Both the position numbers and the translations under genes were made by a program. Of a stretch of 64,000 nucleotides of DNA, positions 17,406-25,640 are shown in pieces; positions within the stretch are counted from its first letter, which is position 1; every line of letters starts with the position of its first letter. The DNA is from Chryseobacterium sp. Leaf405. Its GTDB lineage: Bacteria > Bacteroidota > Bacteroidia > Flavobacteriales > Weeksellaceae. The stretch covers positions 41,160-105,159 of the forward strand of contig NZ_LMQN01000020.1 of NCBI RefSeq assembly GCF_001425355.1, in the 5' to 3' direction. The notes beneath the pieces are model-generated. The model saw only the letters and a program-made list of their open reading frames with translations, searched no databases and had not been told where the DNA came from.

Positions 17406-18415
17406 AACGGAAGTTTTACGATGAAATATTCTTTAGTCTGATGTATTTCTATCTCATGACGAGTTTGTAACTTGTATCTTTCATTCAGGTTGGCGAGTCC
17501 AAGTCCGGTTCCTTCTGTTCCACTGTTGGTGGGCTGAAGATTGTTTCGGATAATGAGCCATTCATTTTCTTCATAAATATCTACCCTTAGCGGATATAAA
17601 ATTGTAGCGCTATTATGTTTAACAGCATTTTCTATTAAGGGCTGTAGTGACAAATGAGGAATCTGTTTATCTAAAATACCTTTGTCGATATTGATTTGAA
17701 TCTGAAAGGTGTTTTCAAGCCGCATTTTTACCAACTGGATATAGGATTCCAGATGCTGAAGTTCTTTCTCCAGGGATACCAGCTCGTTACCTGAGTGTAT
17801 CAATGTATATCTGAAAACTTTAGACAGATGCAAAATATACGTCTGGGCAAGCCCGGGATCTTCCCTTACGATAGCCGAAAGGCTGCTTAGTGTATTGAAA
17901 AGAAAATGTGGATTTAACTGCTCCTGAAGCAGTTGCAGCTGAGCCTGAAGGTATGCGGTATGCAGCTGTTCATTGATCAGGTCTTTATTTCTGCTTTCGC
18001 GCATCAGAAGTACAAGGCGGATAACGACGGCAATCATTATACTGCTGAGTAAAAAGCGTGCAAAATATCCTCTTATTCTTCCTCCTGGAAGTTGGACGGT
18101 TCCAAACAGTAAAGAATGGATAACACTTCCCAGTATAATGGTTGTCACAACTAGCAAGGTATTGATTGCATATAATTTAAACCACTCCCTATTTTCCCTG
18201 AATACATTAAAAAGCTTACCCCGTGAGAGATTAACATGCAGGAGTACCAGGCAGAAAATCATATTGTACAGAAACTGAAAACTATATTCCCAAATATTGA
18301 ATTGCCAGTAACGGGCAATAATCCCATCACCATTAAGAGCCATCAGTTTTGCTGAATTGACCATCAGAGTAATCAATAAAGCACTATAAAGATATATTTT
18401 TCTTTCATTAATCAT
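17402..18415 (-). CDS. LytS-type sensor histidine kinase
   Basis: A 337-residue inner-membrane kinase with four hydrophobic segments in the first about 140 residues and no large extracellular domain, so it probably senses through the membrane. A coiled linker leads to the His_kinase (PF06580-type) motif QLNPHFLFNTLSSL with phospho-acceptor H170, then the ATPase region (LSLQPLIENAVKHN and GTGLGLANLNERY). Partner of the LytTR regulator in the adjacent overlapping gene. The signal is unknown. Confidence 0.92.
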   Translation of the reverse strand: MINERKIYLYSALLITLMVNSAKLMALNGDGIIARYWQFNIWEYSFQFLYNMIFCLVLLHVNLSRGKLFNVFRENREWFKLYAINTLLVVTTIILGSVIHSLLFGTVQLPGGRIRGYFARFLLSSIMIAVVIRLVLLMRESRNKDLINEQLHTAYLQAQLQLLQEQLNPHFLFNTLSSLSAIVREDPGLAQTYILHLSKVFRYTLIHSGNELVSLEKELQHLESYIQLVKMRLENTFQIQINIDKGILDKQIPHLSLQPLIENAVKHNSATILYPLRVDIYEENEWLIIRNNLQPTNSGTEGTGLGLANLNERYKLQTRHEIEIHQTKEYFIVKLPL

Positions 18416-18816
18416 TAATACAAAGAAATGAAAATATTAAATCCGATGACGAAATAGGGCGCTGAAACTGGAAAATTTGAGGGTGAAATGATTATACATT
18501 AAATTTTGATACTCTCTTATGGCTAAATTCCTAAGGCTGAAATCGAAGATTAGACGCAAGCTTTTTAAACTGTGAACTGTAATTTTTTCTGATTTTTTCC
18601 ATACTCTTAAAGGTAAAGTGTAGAAGAATTATACCCTACTAAAGTTATCAACTCCAATTTTTCCTTACCAAAAATATTGAATCAGTGAAAATGGTAAATT
18701 ATTCAGTATTCTGTATAAAGTTTTACTTAAGTTAATCAATGAAATTTGTATTGTTCATTTATTTCAACCGAAATATTTGACCGATCAATTGATTTTTAAC
18801 CCAAATAATAAATTAT
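18416..18816. other. 401-base intergenic region between divergent genes
   Basis: The region lies between the minus-strand kinase and the plus-strand cupin gene and must hold both promoters. Partial matches to -7 elements occur (GAAATTTG at 18741-18748, AATATTTG at 18772-18779), each with one mismatch. I see no gene, repeat or clear terminator. Confidence 0.4.
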
Positions 18817-19290
18817 ATGAAAAAATTGTCATCATATATTATCCCCTTGATCGTCCTTCTGGGAATTTTACAAATTGGATGTGCAGAGAAAAAAGACCTC
18901 AATTTTATATTTCCTCAAGGAAAACAGGGAGCCAAAGAAAATTTCACAGGAAATGCCTGGAATACAGAGCTGGTTGCCAACGACAGCATTTACAGCACCG
19001 TGGTCGGGAACGTCTATTTTGAACCTGGAGCAAGAAGCAACTGGCATACCCATCCTGCCGGTCAGATACTGGTTATCACAGATGGTGTTGGGTATCACCA
19101 GATCAAAGGGCAGGCGCGACAAACAATTAAAAAAGGAGATGTGATAAAATGTCCGCCAAATGTGATGCATTGGCACGGTGCAAGCCCTGACAGCGGGATG
19201 TTGCAGATGTATATTTTACCAAAAACAGAGAAAGGCATCGTAACCTGGTTGCAAAAAGTAACAGAGGAGGAATACAACAGTATCAATTGA
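18817..19290 (+). CDS. Cupin domain lipoprotein (paralogue 1)
   Basis: A 157-residue protein with a lipoprotein signal (lipobox near IGCAE, Cys23). The single cupin barrel carries motif 1, NVYFEPGARSNWHTHPAGQ, with two metal-binding His, and motif 2 near residue 115 (PPNVMHWHGASPD). It is probably a small metal-binding enzyme or sensor in the envelope. It is a close paralogue of the product of 21060-21560, and related cupins often occur beside carboxymuconolactone decarboxylase-like proteins, as here. Function is not known beyond association with redox stress or aromatic metabolism clusters. Confidence 0.83.
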   Translation: MKKLSSYIIPLIVLLGILQIGCAEKKDLNFIFPQGKQGAKENFTGNAWNTELVANDSIYSTVVGNVYFEPGARSNWHTHPAGQILVITDGVGYHQIKGQARQTIKKGDVIKCPPNVMHWHGASPDSGMLQMYILPKTEKGIVTWLQKVTEEEYNSIN

Positions 19291-19315
19291 TTTTTAATTA
19301 AAAAAAATATTTAAA

Positions 19316-20491
19316 ATGAAAGATAAAAATCAACTATCAAGGCGGAAATTCATTCTGCAAAGTACAATGGCAGGGGCAGGAATAATGCTTGCCAGTCCAA
19401 TTTCACTTTTTTCACAATTAAACAAATCAAACAATATGAGCAATATAAAATCTAAAGGCTACGCAGGAAGAGACGAAAAAGGAAAAATAGAACCTTGGAA
19501 TTTTGAACGCAGACCGGTAGGCGACAGCGATATTTTAATTGATATAAAATTTTCAGGTATTTGCCATTCTGATATTCATACCATCAAAGGACATTGGGGT
19601 CCGCAAAAATATCCGCAAGTTCCCGGTCACGAGATTGCAGGCATCGTAACTGCTGTTGGTAAAAAGGTAACCAAATTTAAAGTGGGCGATAAAGCAGGCG
19701 TAGGCTGTATGGTCAATAGCTGTATGAAATGTGACAGCTGCAAAAGCGGTGAAGAACACCATTGCGAAGTGGGAATGACAGGTACTTACGGTTCGCACGA
19801 AGCGTCATCGCCCACCGGAATTACGCAGGGTGGTTATGCCAACAACATCGTGGTGACAGAACATTTTGCCATTAAAATCCCTGAAAGTATCGATCTGAAA
19901 CATGCTGCGCCATTACTTTGTGCAGGCATTACAACCTATTCGCCAATGATGAAAGTGAAATTTAAAAAAGGTGACAAAATTGGGATTGTAGGAATTGGCG
20001 GTTTGGGACATATTGCTGTAAAATTGGCGGTTTCAAAAGGTGCGGAAGTATATGCATTTACCACTTCACCTTCAAAAGTAAATGACATAAAAAGTTTTGG
20101 GGCGAAAGAAGTAATTGTGGTAAAATCTGCGGAAGATCTGAAACCTTATAAAGCCAAACTGGATTTCATGATTTCTACTGTTCCTTATGCTTACGAAATG
20201 TCGCCGTACATTGATTGCGTCAAGAAATATGGATTTTTCACACAGGTCGGGCAACCGATCAACGGTGAATTGACCATCAATAATTTCAATATGATTTTCA
20301 ACAGAGTGAATTTCAACGGTTCGCTGATTGGCGGTATTCCAGAAACTCAGGAGGTGATGGATTATTGTGCCGACAACAAAGTGTATCCACAGATACAGGT
20401 CATTAAAGCATCAGAAATCAATGATGCGTGGGATAAAGTAGTCAACAAAGAAGCGAGATACCGGTATGTGATTGATGCTGCAACTTTTTAA
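19316..20491 (+). CDS. Zinc-dependent alcohol dehydrogenase (CAD/YahK type) with Tat-like signal
   Basis: A 391-residue medium-chain alcohol dehydrogenase. The N-terminus is a twin-arginine-type signal (SRRKFILQ then a hydrophobic stretch to ISLFSQ). The enzyme core starts near residue 45 and holds catalytic-zinc residues (CHSDIH, GHE), the four-cysteine structural-zinc loop (CMKCDSCKSGEEHHC) and the NAD(P) motif GIGGLGHIAVK. Relatives reduce aldehydes such as cinnamaldehyde with NADPH. A Tat-exported NAD(P) enzyme is odd because the cofactor is cytoplasmic. A second ATG at 19436 would give a signal-less enzyme, so dual starts are possible. Located 25 bases after the cupin gene, probably in one operon. 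Confidence 0.88.
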   Translation: MKDKNQLSRRKFILQSTMAGAGIMLASPISLFSQLNKSNNMSNIKSKGYAGRDEKGKIEPWNFERRPVGDSDILIDIKFSGICHSDIHTIKGHWGPQKYPQVPGHEIAGIVTAVGKKVTKFKVGDKAGVGCMVNSCMKCDSCKSGEEHHCEVGMTGTYGSHEASSPTGITQGGYANNIVVTEHFAIKIPESIDLKHAAPLLCAGITTYSPMMKVKFKKGDKIGIVGIGGLGHIAVKLAVSKGAEVYAFTTSPSKVNDIKSFGAKEVIVVKSAEDLKPYKAKLDFMISTVPYAYEMSPYIDCVKKYGFFTQVGQPINGELTINNFNMIFNRVNFNGSLIGGIPETQEVMDYCADNKVYPQIQVIKASEINDAWDKVVNKEARYRYVIDAATF

Positions 20492-20568
20492 TGTATCAAT
20501 TGAGTGAAAATCTTTCTGTTGAATCATTAATTAAGAGGAAGTCTATTAACCCATAAAAAAATAAACAG

Positions 20569-21048
20569 ATGAAATCTATTGCAGTACTTTTTGCCGTAAT
20601 GCTCACCTTTTCCTGCTGTGCAGCAAGCTGCAGCAAAGAAGACGAAGCTACACCCGCTCAAAATAACGGCAACCATAATAACAACCCCAATCCTATAGGC
20701 ACCAAAATGAAAATCACCATCGGAACCGCCGTTTTTACAGCCACCTTGTACGACAATGCCAGTGGAAATGCCTTCAAAGCATTATTGCCACTCAACCTCA
20801 ATATGACTGAACTGAATAGTAACGAAAAGTACTATGATTTACCCAACAGTTTGCCTACAAATCCTGCGGTTGGCGGGGCTATCAAAGCCGGAGATTTAAT
20901 GCTTTACGGCAGCAATACTTTGGTGCTTTTTTACAAAAACTTCAATACCTCTTACAGTTATTCAAGGCTTGGACTTATCGATAATCCCGCCGGACTTGAA
21001 GCGGCTTTAGGTAATGGAAATGTATTGGTGAAATTTGAAATTAATTAA
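20569..21048 (+). CDS. Cyclophilin-like fold lipoprotein
   Basis: A 159-residue secreted protein with a cysteine-rich signal/lipobox region (FSCCAASCSKE), then an Asn-rich linker and a domain of about 115 residues starting MKITIGTAVFTATLYDNASG. The pattern, including a Tyr/Phe-rich GDLMLYGSNTLVLFYKNF segment, fits the cyclophilin-like family (PF18050-type) seen with SDR and flavodoxin genes in Bacteroidota. Peptidyl-prolyl isomerase activity has not been shown for this family. Lies between the Tat alcohol dehydrogenase and the second cupin gene, same strand. Confidence 0.78.
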   Translation: MKSIAVLFAVMLTFSCCAASCSKEDEATPAQNNGNHNNNPNPIGTKMKITIGTAVFTATLYDNASGNAFKALLPLNLNMTELNSNEKYYDLPNSLPTNPAVGGAIKAGDLMLYGSNTLVLFYKNFNTSYSYSRLGLIDNPAGLEAALGNGNVLVKFEIN

Positions 21049-21059
21049 ACTTACATCAA

Positions 21060-21560
21060 ATGAAAAACGTCTTAAAATCAGTGGCCGCTACAATAATATT
21101 GGCCGCCATACTAATGTCGTGTGATAATAAAAATCAGAAAAAAATGAGTACAGATAAAAATTTAAACCAAATATTCCCGAAAGGAGAAAAAGGACCGGAC
21201 ATTAATTTTACAGGAAACGCCTACAATACGGCTTTGGTAGATGCCCACAGCACCTTCACTACTGCTGTGGGTAATGTATACTTTGAACCCGGCGCCAGAA
21301 GCAACTGGCACAGTCATCCCGCAGGTCAGATTTTAATCATAACCGATGGTGTAGGTTATCATCAGATCGAAGGGCAGCCGATTGAAATTATCAAAAAAGG
21401 AAGTGTGGTAAAATGCCCGCCCAATGTTCGCCACTGGCACGGCGCAAGTGCTGATGTAGGTTTACAACAGTTGTACATTGTTCCGAACACCGAAAAAGGA
21501 ATTGTGAAATGGGAAGAAGCGGTAACGGATGAGGTGTATAATAAAAGGCAGGCGAATTAA
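21060..21560 (+). CDS. Cupin domain lipoprotein (paralogue 2)
   Basis: A 166-residue lipoprotein (signal to LMSCDN, Cys21) with a single cupin domain. It is strongly similar to the product of 18817-19290: GNVYFEPGARSNWHSHPAGQ versus GNVYFEPGARSNWHTHPAGQ, and KCPPNVRHWHGAS versus KCPPNVMHWHGAS. The two histidine pairs predict a bound divalent metal. The gene follows the cyclophilin-like gene by 11 bases and sits upstream of an SDR and a CMD gene. Duplication with two other genes in between suggests a tandem expansion of this pathway. Confidence 0.83.
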   Translation: MKNVLKSVAATIILAAILMSCDNKNQKKMSTDKNLNQIFPKGEKGPDINFTGNAYNTALVDAHSTFTTAVGNVYFEPGARSNWHSHPAGQILIITDGVGYHQIEGQPIEIIKKGSVVKCPPNVRHWHGASADVGLQQLYIVPNTEKGIVKWEEAVTDEVYNKRQAN

Positions 21561-21623
21561 TCATCATAAAAACGAAAATTCGCAACCTTTAATTGTAAAA
21601 CAGATCTTTAAAATAAAGTCAAA

Positions 21624-21692
21624 ATGAAAAAAATCATTCAATCATTCTTTTTTCCTCGACCTAAGAGGGTGGAAAACTGCTGTGAAATATAA
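21624..21692 (+). other. Possible 22-codon ORF, significance unknown
   Basis: ATG at 21624 gives a 22-residue peptide beginning MKKIIQSFFFP and ending ENCCEI. It lies in the 167-base gap between the cupin and SDR genes. It may be a fragment of an old signal-peptide gene or chance; there is no supporting feature. Confidence 0.15.
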
Positions 21693-21727
21693 AACAGATT
21701 AAAATTAAAAAATTAATAAATCAAAAA

Positions 21728-22474
21728 ATGGAAAATAATATCAAAGATAAAGTAATCATCATCACCGGCTCAAGCAGTGGAATGGGTGAAGCAGCCGCAA
21801 AACATTTGTCTGCACTTGGCGCAACGGTAGTATTAGGTGCCAGAAGAGCGGATAGAATTGAAAAATTAGCAGAGGAAATCAATAACGATGGCGGAAAAGC
21901 ACTTGCCGTGGTAGCCGATGTAACGAATTTAGAACAAGTGAAAAACCTTGTTGATACCACAGTTCAAAAGTTCGGACGTATAGATGTCATCATTAACAAT
22001 GCAGGGGTAATGCCATTATCCTTGGTGGAAAGCTTAAAAGTTGAAGAATGGAACACAATGATCGACGTGAATATTAAAGGCGTTCTCCATGGTATTGCCG
22101 CCGCTCTTCCGTATATGAAAGCGCAGAAATTCGGGCAAATCATCAACACGGCATCCGTGGCAGGTCACAAGATATTCAATGGTTCTGCGGTTTATTCTGC
22201 GACCAAATTTGCTGTCAGAGCATTAACAGAAGGCTTAAGAATGGAAGTAAAACCTTATAATATCCGAACAACAATTGTTTGCCCAGGGGCTGTTAAAACA
22301 GAATTATTGGAACAGATTACCGATGCAGATGTACGTAAAGCGAATGAAGATTATGTGGGAGAAGTAGGTATTAGCCCGGACAGTTTTGCCCGAGTGGTAG
22401 CTTTTGCAATTAGCCAGCCGGATGATGTGGACATCAATGAAGTGATATTCCGCCCGACAGCGCAGGAGCTTTAA
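21728..22474 (+). CDS. Short-chain dehydrogenase/reductase (SDR), classical
   Basis: A 248-residue SDR with TGSSSGMGEAAAKHL, NNAGVMPLSLVES, serine in NTASVAGHK and the catalytic YSATKFAVRAL near residue 155. The C-terminal PDDVDINEVIFRPTAQEL is typical of the YdfG/serine-dehydrogenase-like SDR subgroup acting on hydroxy acids or carbonyls. Same strand as, and 16 bases before, the CMD-family gene, so probably one operon with it and the cupin genes. Confidence 0.87.
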   Translation: MENNIKDKVIIITGSSSGMGEAAAKHLSALGATVVLGARRADRIEKLAEEINNDGGKALAVVADVTNLEQVKNLVDTTVQKFGRIDVIINNAGVMPLSLVESLKVEEWNTMIDVNIKGVLHGIAAALPYMKAQKFGQIINTASVAGHKIFNGSAVYSATKFAVRALTEGLRMEVKPYNIRTTIVCPGAVKTELLEQITDADVRKANEDYVGEVGISPDSFARVVAFAISQPDDVDINEVIFRPTAQEL

Positions 22475-22490
22475 AATAAAGAAAAAAATC

Positions 22491-23147
22491 ATGGATAAAC
22501 AAAAAACCGGTGCTCTCACTTCAAAAGAACAAAATATCGTAAAAATTGCCGCTTTTACTGCAATAGGTAATATTTTTAATTTGAAAGTTGCTTTTAATGA
22601 GGGATTAAATGCAGGACTGGCGATCAATGAAATCAATGAAATCTTAATTCAGCTTTATGCTTATTGCGGTTTTCCACGAAGCCTGAACGGGATCAACACT
22701 TTTATGTCGGTGATCGAAGAAAGAAAAGCCAAGGGCGTTGAGGACGAATCTGGTGACGAAGCATTAGAAGTAGAATCATCAGATAAATATTTACAAGGAC
22801 AAAAAACACTGGAGAAATTATCCGGTGTATCACAATCTGGTCCATTAACAGGTGCGAATGCATTTGCGCCGGGGATTGATGTTTTTTTGAAAGAACATTT
22901 ATTTGCCGATATTTTTGGAAGAGGTTTGTTAACTTATGCCGAGCGGGAATTGGCAACCATCACAGTTTTAGCAACGATTCCAGGTCTGGAAGGGCAATTG
23001 CAGTTTCATATTGGTGTAGGACTGAATGTTGGGTTGACGGAGAAGCAATTGCAGGATGTTTTTAAAATTATCGGAGAAAATATTATCGAAACTCAAGCAG
23101 AAATAGCCCGAACCGTTTTAGTGAAAGTAATGCAAGCAACTCAATAA
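22491..23147 (+). CDS. Carboxymuconolactone decarboxylase (CMD) family protein
   Basis: A 218-residue all-helical protein with two CMD-like halves: about 15-80 (INEILIQLYAYCGFPRSLNG) and about 125-210 (YAERELATITVLATIPGLEGQLQFH). The AhpD-type CxxC redox pair is absent; a single Cys in AYCGFPRS remains. It could be a decarboxylase or isomerase acting on a lactone, or a peroxide-related protein. It pairs with cupin proteins in many genomes; here two cupin lipoproteins lie just upstream. Confidence 0.83.
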   Translation: MDKQKTGALTSKEQNIVKIAAFTAIGNIFNLKVAFNEGLNAGLAINEINEILIQLYAYCGFPRSLNGINTFMSVIEERKAKGVEDESGDEALEVESSDKYLQGQKTLEKLSGVSQSGPLTGANAFAPGIDVFLKEHLFADIFGRGLLTYAERELATITVLATIPGLEGQLQFHIGVGLNVGLTEKQLQDVFKIIGENIIETQAEIARTVLVKVMQATQ

Positions 23148-23309
23148 AATCACAAATCACGAAGAAGTTAAAAATTTAAAATAAGATATGCTTACATCAA
23201 TATAAAAACAGATAAATATCTACAGTATATCTGTTCAGAAAATTGAATGATAAAAATTTTAATAGATTTCTGTAAAAACTGTCTTAGGTAAAAATGTGCT
23301 ATATCCTGC

Positions 23310-23317
23310 TACTTTTG
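23310..23317 (+). promoter_or_regulatory. -7 element for the second AraC gene
   Basis: TACTTTTG, a perfect TAnnTTTG, 55 bases before the ATG at 23373. The segment TACTTTTGTATC is identical to that upstream of the SDR at 12318, suggesting a shared promoter type for the two AraC modules. Confidence 0.4.
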
Positions 23318-23372
23318 TATCCGTCAGGTATCATTTAAAAACCGAAATTTGCATTGTAAATAATAGGTTAGA

Positions 23373-24266
23373 ATGAAACATTATAAAGACATCAGCAGTT
23401 TCAACAGGGACATCGGGGTGGAAAGTCCTGAACATCCGCTATTCAGTGTAAGTTTTGGTCATAAAAGTGACGGAAGTATTGAGGATATTGTCTTTACGGC
23501 TGATTTTTATCTCATTTCTTTTCAGACATTTATTTCAGGAAGCATCACTTACGGGAAAAAAGAATTTGATCATGGTCGTGGGAAAATGATTTTCTTCAGT
23601 CCTAATCAAACCGTTACCTTTAAAAATGTAAAGGCGGAAGAAGGATGTTTTTTAATAGCCGTTAAAGAAGATTTTCTCTCAGGCACGGCTCTTTTTACGG
23701 AGATGAAAAATTATGGCTATTTTGATTACGAAACCAATGAGGCCTTATATCTGTCACCCAGTGAAGAAGAGACCATCTGGCATCTGGCCCGCACAATGCA
23801 TAAAGAATCTTATAATAATACCGATAATTACAGCAAGCAGATTCTGCTGGCTCATCTTGGAACATTGCTTACTTATTCGCAGCGTTTCTACAAAAGGCAA
23901 TTTATCAACAGGATTGAAACAACCGGTGCTTATGCCGGAAGATTTCAGCAATTGCTTGATGACTATTATAATGAAAATAAGGAAAAGGTTTTTGGTCTTC
24001 CAAATGTTTCCTATATGGCAGAAAAGTTCAATGTATCTTCCCGTTATCTGAGTGATCTTCTCAAACAGGAAACGGGTAAAACGGCTCTCGAACTGATCCA
24101 CATTCATATTATAAAAGAAGCCAAAAACCTTTTGGCAGAAGGTAAACTGAATATCTCGGAAATCTCTTTCTCTCTTGGATTCGAAAACCCAAATTATTTT
24201 GCAAGGCTGTTCAAAAAAGAAGTAGGGATTCCGCCCAACGCTTTTAAAGACAGTAATTTAAACTAA
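23373..24266 (+). CDS. AraC family transcriptional regulator (paralogue 2)
   Basis: A 297-residue regulator with a cupin-like sensor half (about 1-180) and a C-terminal AraC domain (MAEKFNVSSRYLSDLLKQETG, EISFSLGFENPNYFARLFKKE). It is a full-length paralogue of the product of 13193-14089. Sequence divergence is greater in the sensor half, consistent with different ligands but similar DNA sites. The Old Yellow Enzyme gene directly downstream is its probable target; the SDR/CMD/cupin group upstream could also be in the regulon. Confidence 0.88.
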   Translation: MKHYKDISSFNRDIGVESPEHPLFSVSFGHKSDGSIEDIVFTADFYLISFQTFISGSITYGKKEFDHGRGKMIFFSPNQTVTFKNVKAEEGCFLIAVKEDFLSGTALFTEMKNYGYFDYETNEALYLSPSEEETIWHLARTMHKESYNNTDNYSKQILLAHLGTLLTYSQRFYKRQFINRIETTGAYAGRFQQLLDDYYNENKEKVFGLPNVSYMAEKFNVSSRYLSDLLKQETGKTALELIHIHIIKEAKNLLAEGKLNISEISFSLGFENPNYFARLFKKEVGIPPNAFKDSNLN

Positions 24267-24370
24267 TTTTTTTTTAAATATTTTTCTTACCTGCAGGCAA
24301 CTGGGGTGAGCCGCGCTTTTGCCTGAAATCCAAACAATAATCAATTATAATATTAATAAAATTAAATAAA

Positions 24371-25498
24371 ATGAGTACATCAACACAACAATTATTTGAA
24401 CCTTTTGTATTTAAAAACGGCGTAAAGACCAAAAACAGAATTGCAATGGCACCAATGACCACCTGGGCGAGCAATGACGACTATACCGTTGCAGACGATG
24501 AGATCAGGCATTACGAAGCCAGAAGCGTAAATGTCGGTTTGGTCATCACAGGCTGCACAAGAGTGACGGCAAATGGCATAGGTTTTCCCAATGAGTATGC
24601 TGCTTATGATGATTCTTTTTTACCGGGACTTAAAAAATTGGCTGCTGCGGCGAAAAAGGGTGGAGCGCCTGCCATTCTCCAGATCTACCACGCCGGAAAC
24701 AAAGCGGTATTGGATCTTATTCCTGATGGTATTCCGGTAAGTGCAAGTTCTGTTGCTTTGGCGCCTTCTGCATTTTATGCTGGCGGTACGGTATCTCACG
24801 AGCTTACACACGATGAAATTTTAGAAATCATAAAAGCATTCGGGAAGACAACCCACCGAGCGATAAAGGCTGGATTCGACGGAATTGAACTGCACGGCGC
24901 CCACGGGTTTCTACTGCAGAATTTCTTTTCGCCCTATTATAACCAACGCACCGACTATTGGGGCGGAACTGCCGAAAAACGAATGAACTTTGCCTTGGAA
25001 GTTATTAAAGAGATTCAGAATGTTATTGAAAAATATGCTGACCGGCCATTTCTTTTGGGTTATAGAATATCACCTGAAGAACCCGAAAGTTACCGGGTAA
25101 ATGATACATTTCCATTGATTGATACGCTGATCGATTCCGGAATTGATTATCTGCATATTTCATTGGCAGATCTGCTTCATCAGAAACCAATGGGTGAAGA
25201 AAATGGCGATTCAACCATCTTAAAATTGATTCTTGATCACGTTGGTGGAAGAATTCCGGTTATTTCTGCGGGAGGAATCAAGCAGGGCAGCGATGCTGTA
25301 GAGGCTATTGAAACAGGTTTATCTTTGGTTGCTGTTGGTCACGGTTTAATCATTAATCCTGATTGGGTGGAATTGGCAGCAAACGGAAAAAAAGCAGATG
25401 AGGTTTTAAAAATGTCGAAGGCCGACGAACTTGCCGTTCCTAAAAAACTTCAAGCATTTATTAAAGTTGCGACGGGATTTTTTCAAGTGGAAGAGTAA
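24371..25498 (+). CDS. NADH:flavin oxidoreductase, Old Yellow Enzyme family
   Basis: A 375-residue FMN-dependent TIM-barrel ene-reductase. Visible family features: KNRIAMAPMTTW with the FMN-contacting Thr, the active-site HGAHGFLLQNFFSPYYNQRTD, and the C-terminal phosphate-binding segment (VISAGGIK, VAVGHGLIINP). It would reduce activated C=C bonds (enones, quinones, nitro compounds) in the cytoplasm using NAD(P)H. It follows the second AraC gene by 104 bases and is closed by a strong terminator. With the SDRs and the alcohol dehydrogenase this suggests a programme for reactive carbonyl detoxification. Confidence 0.9.
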   Translation: MSTSTQQLFEPFVFKNGVKTKNRIAMAPMTTWASNDDYTVADDEIRHYEARSVNVGLVITGCTRVTANGIGFPNEYAAYDDSFLPGLKKLAAAAKKGGAPAILQIYHAGNKAVLDLIPDGIPVSASSVALAPSAFYAGGTVSHELTHDEILEIIKAFGKTTHRAIKAGFDGIELHGAHGFLLQNFFSPYYNQRTDYWGGTAEKRMNFALEVIKEIQNVIEKYADRPFLLGYRISPEEPESYRVNDTFPLIDTLIDSGIDYLHISLADLLHQKPMGEENGDSTILKLILDHVGGRIPVISAGGIKQGSDAVEAIETGLSLVAVGHGLIINPDWVELAANGKKADEVLKMSKADELAVPKKLQAFIKVATGFFQVEE

Positions 25499-25562
25499 AA
25501 AAATGTTGTAACGGGATATAGAATTGACATTACGTATGACCGTAATTATAATATTTCCAAGA

Positions 25563-25597
25563 AAAAAGCCTCGCAATACAAAGTTGCGAGGCTTTTT
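25563..25597 (+). terminator. Strong rho-independent terminator
   Basis: AAAAAGCCTCGCAA at 25563-25576 pairs perfectly over 14 bases with TTGCGAGGCTTTTT at 25584-25597, with a 7-base loop. A/T tails on both sides allow bidirectional use; the next gene is convergent. Confidence 0.92.
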
Positions 25598-25640
25598 CAA
25601 TATGATCAGAAATGAGCTACATTATCTTTGATACAGCCAT

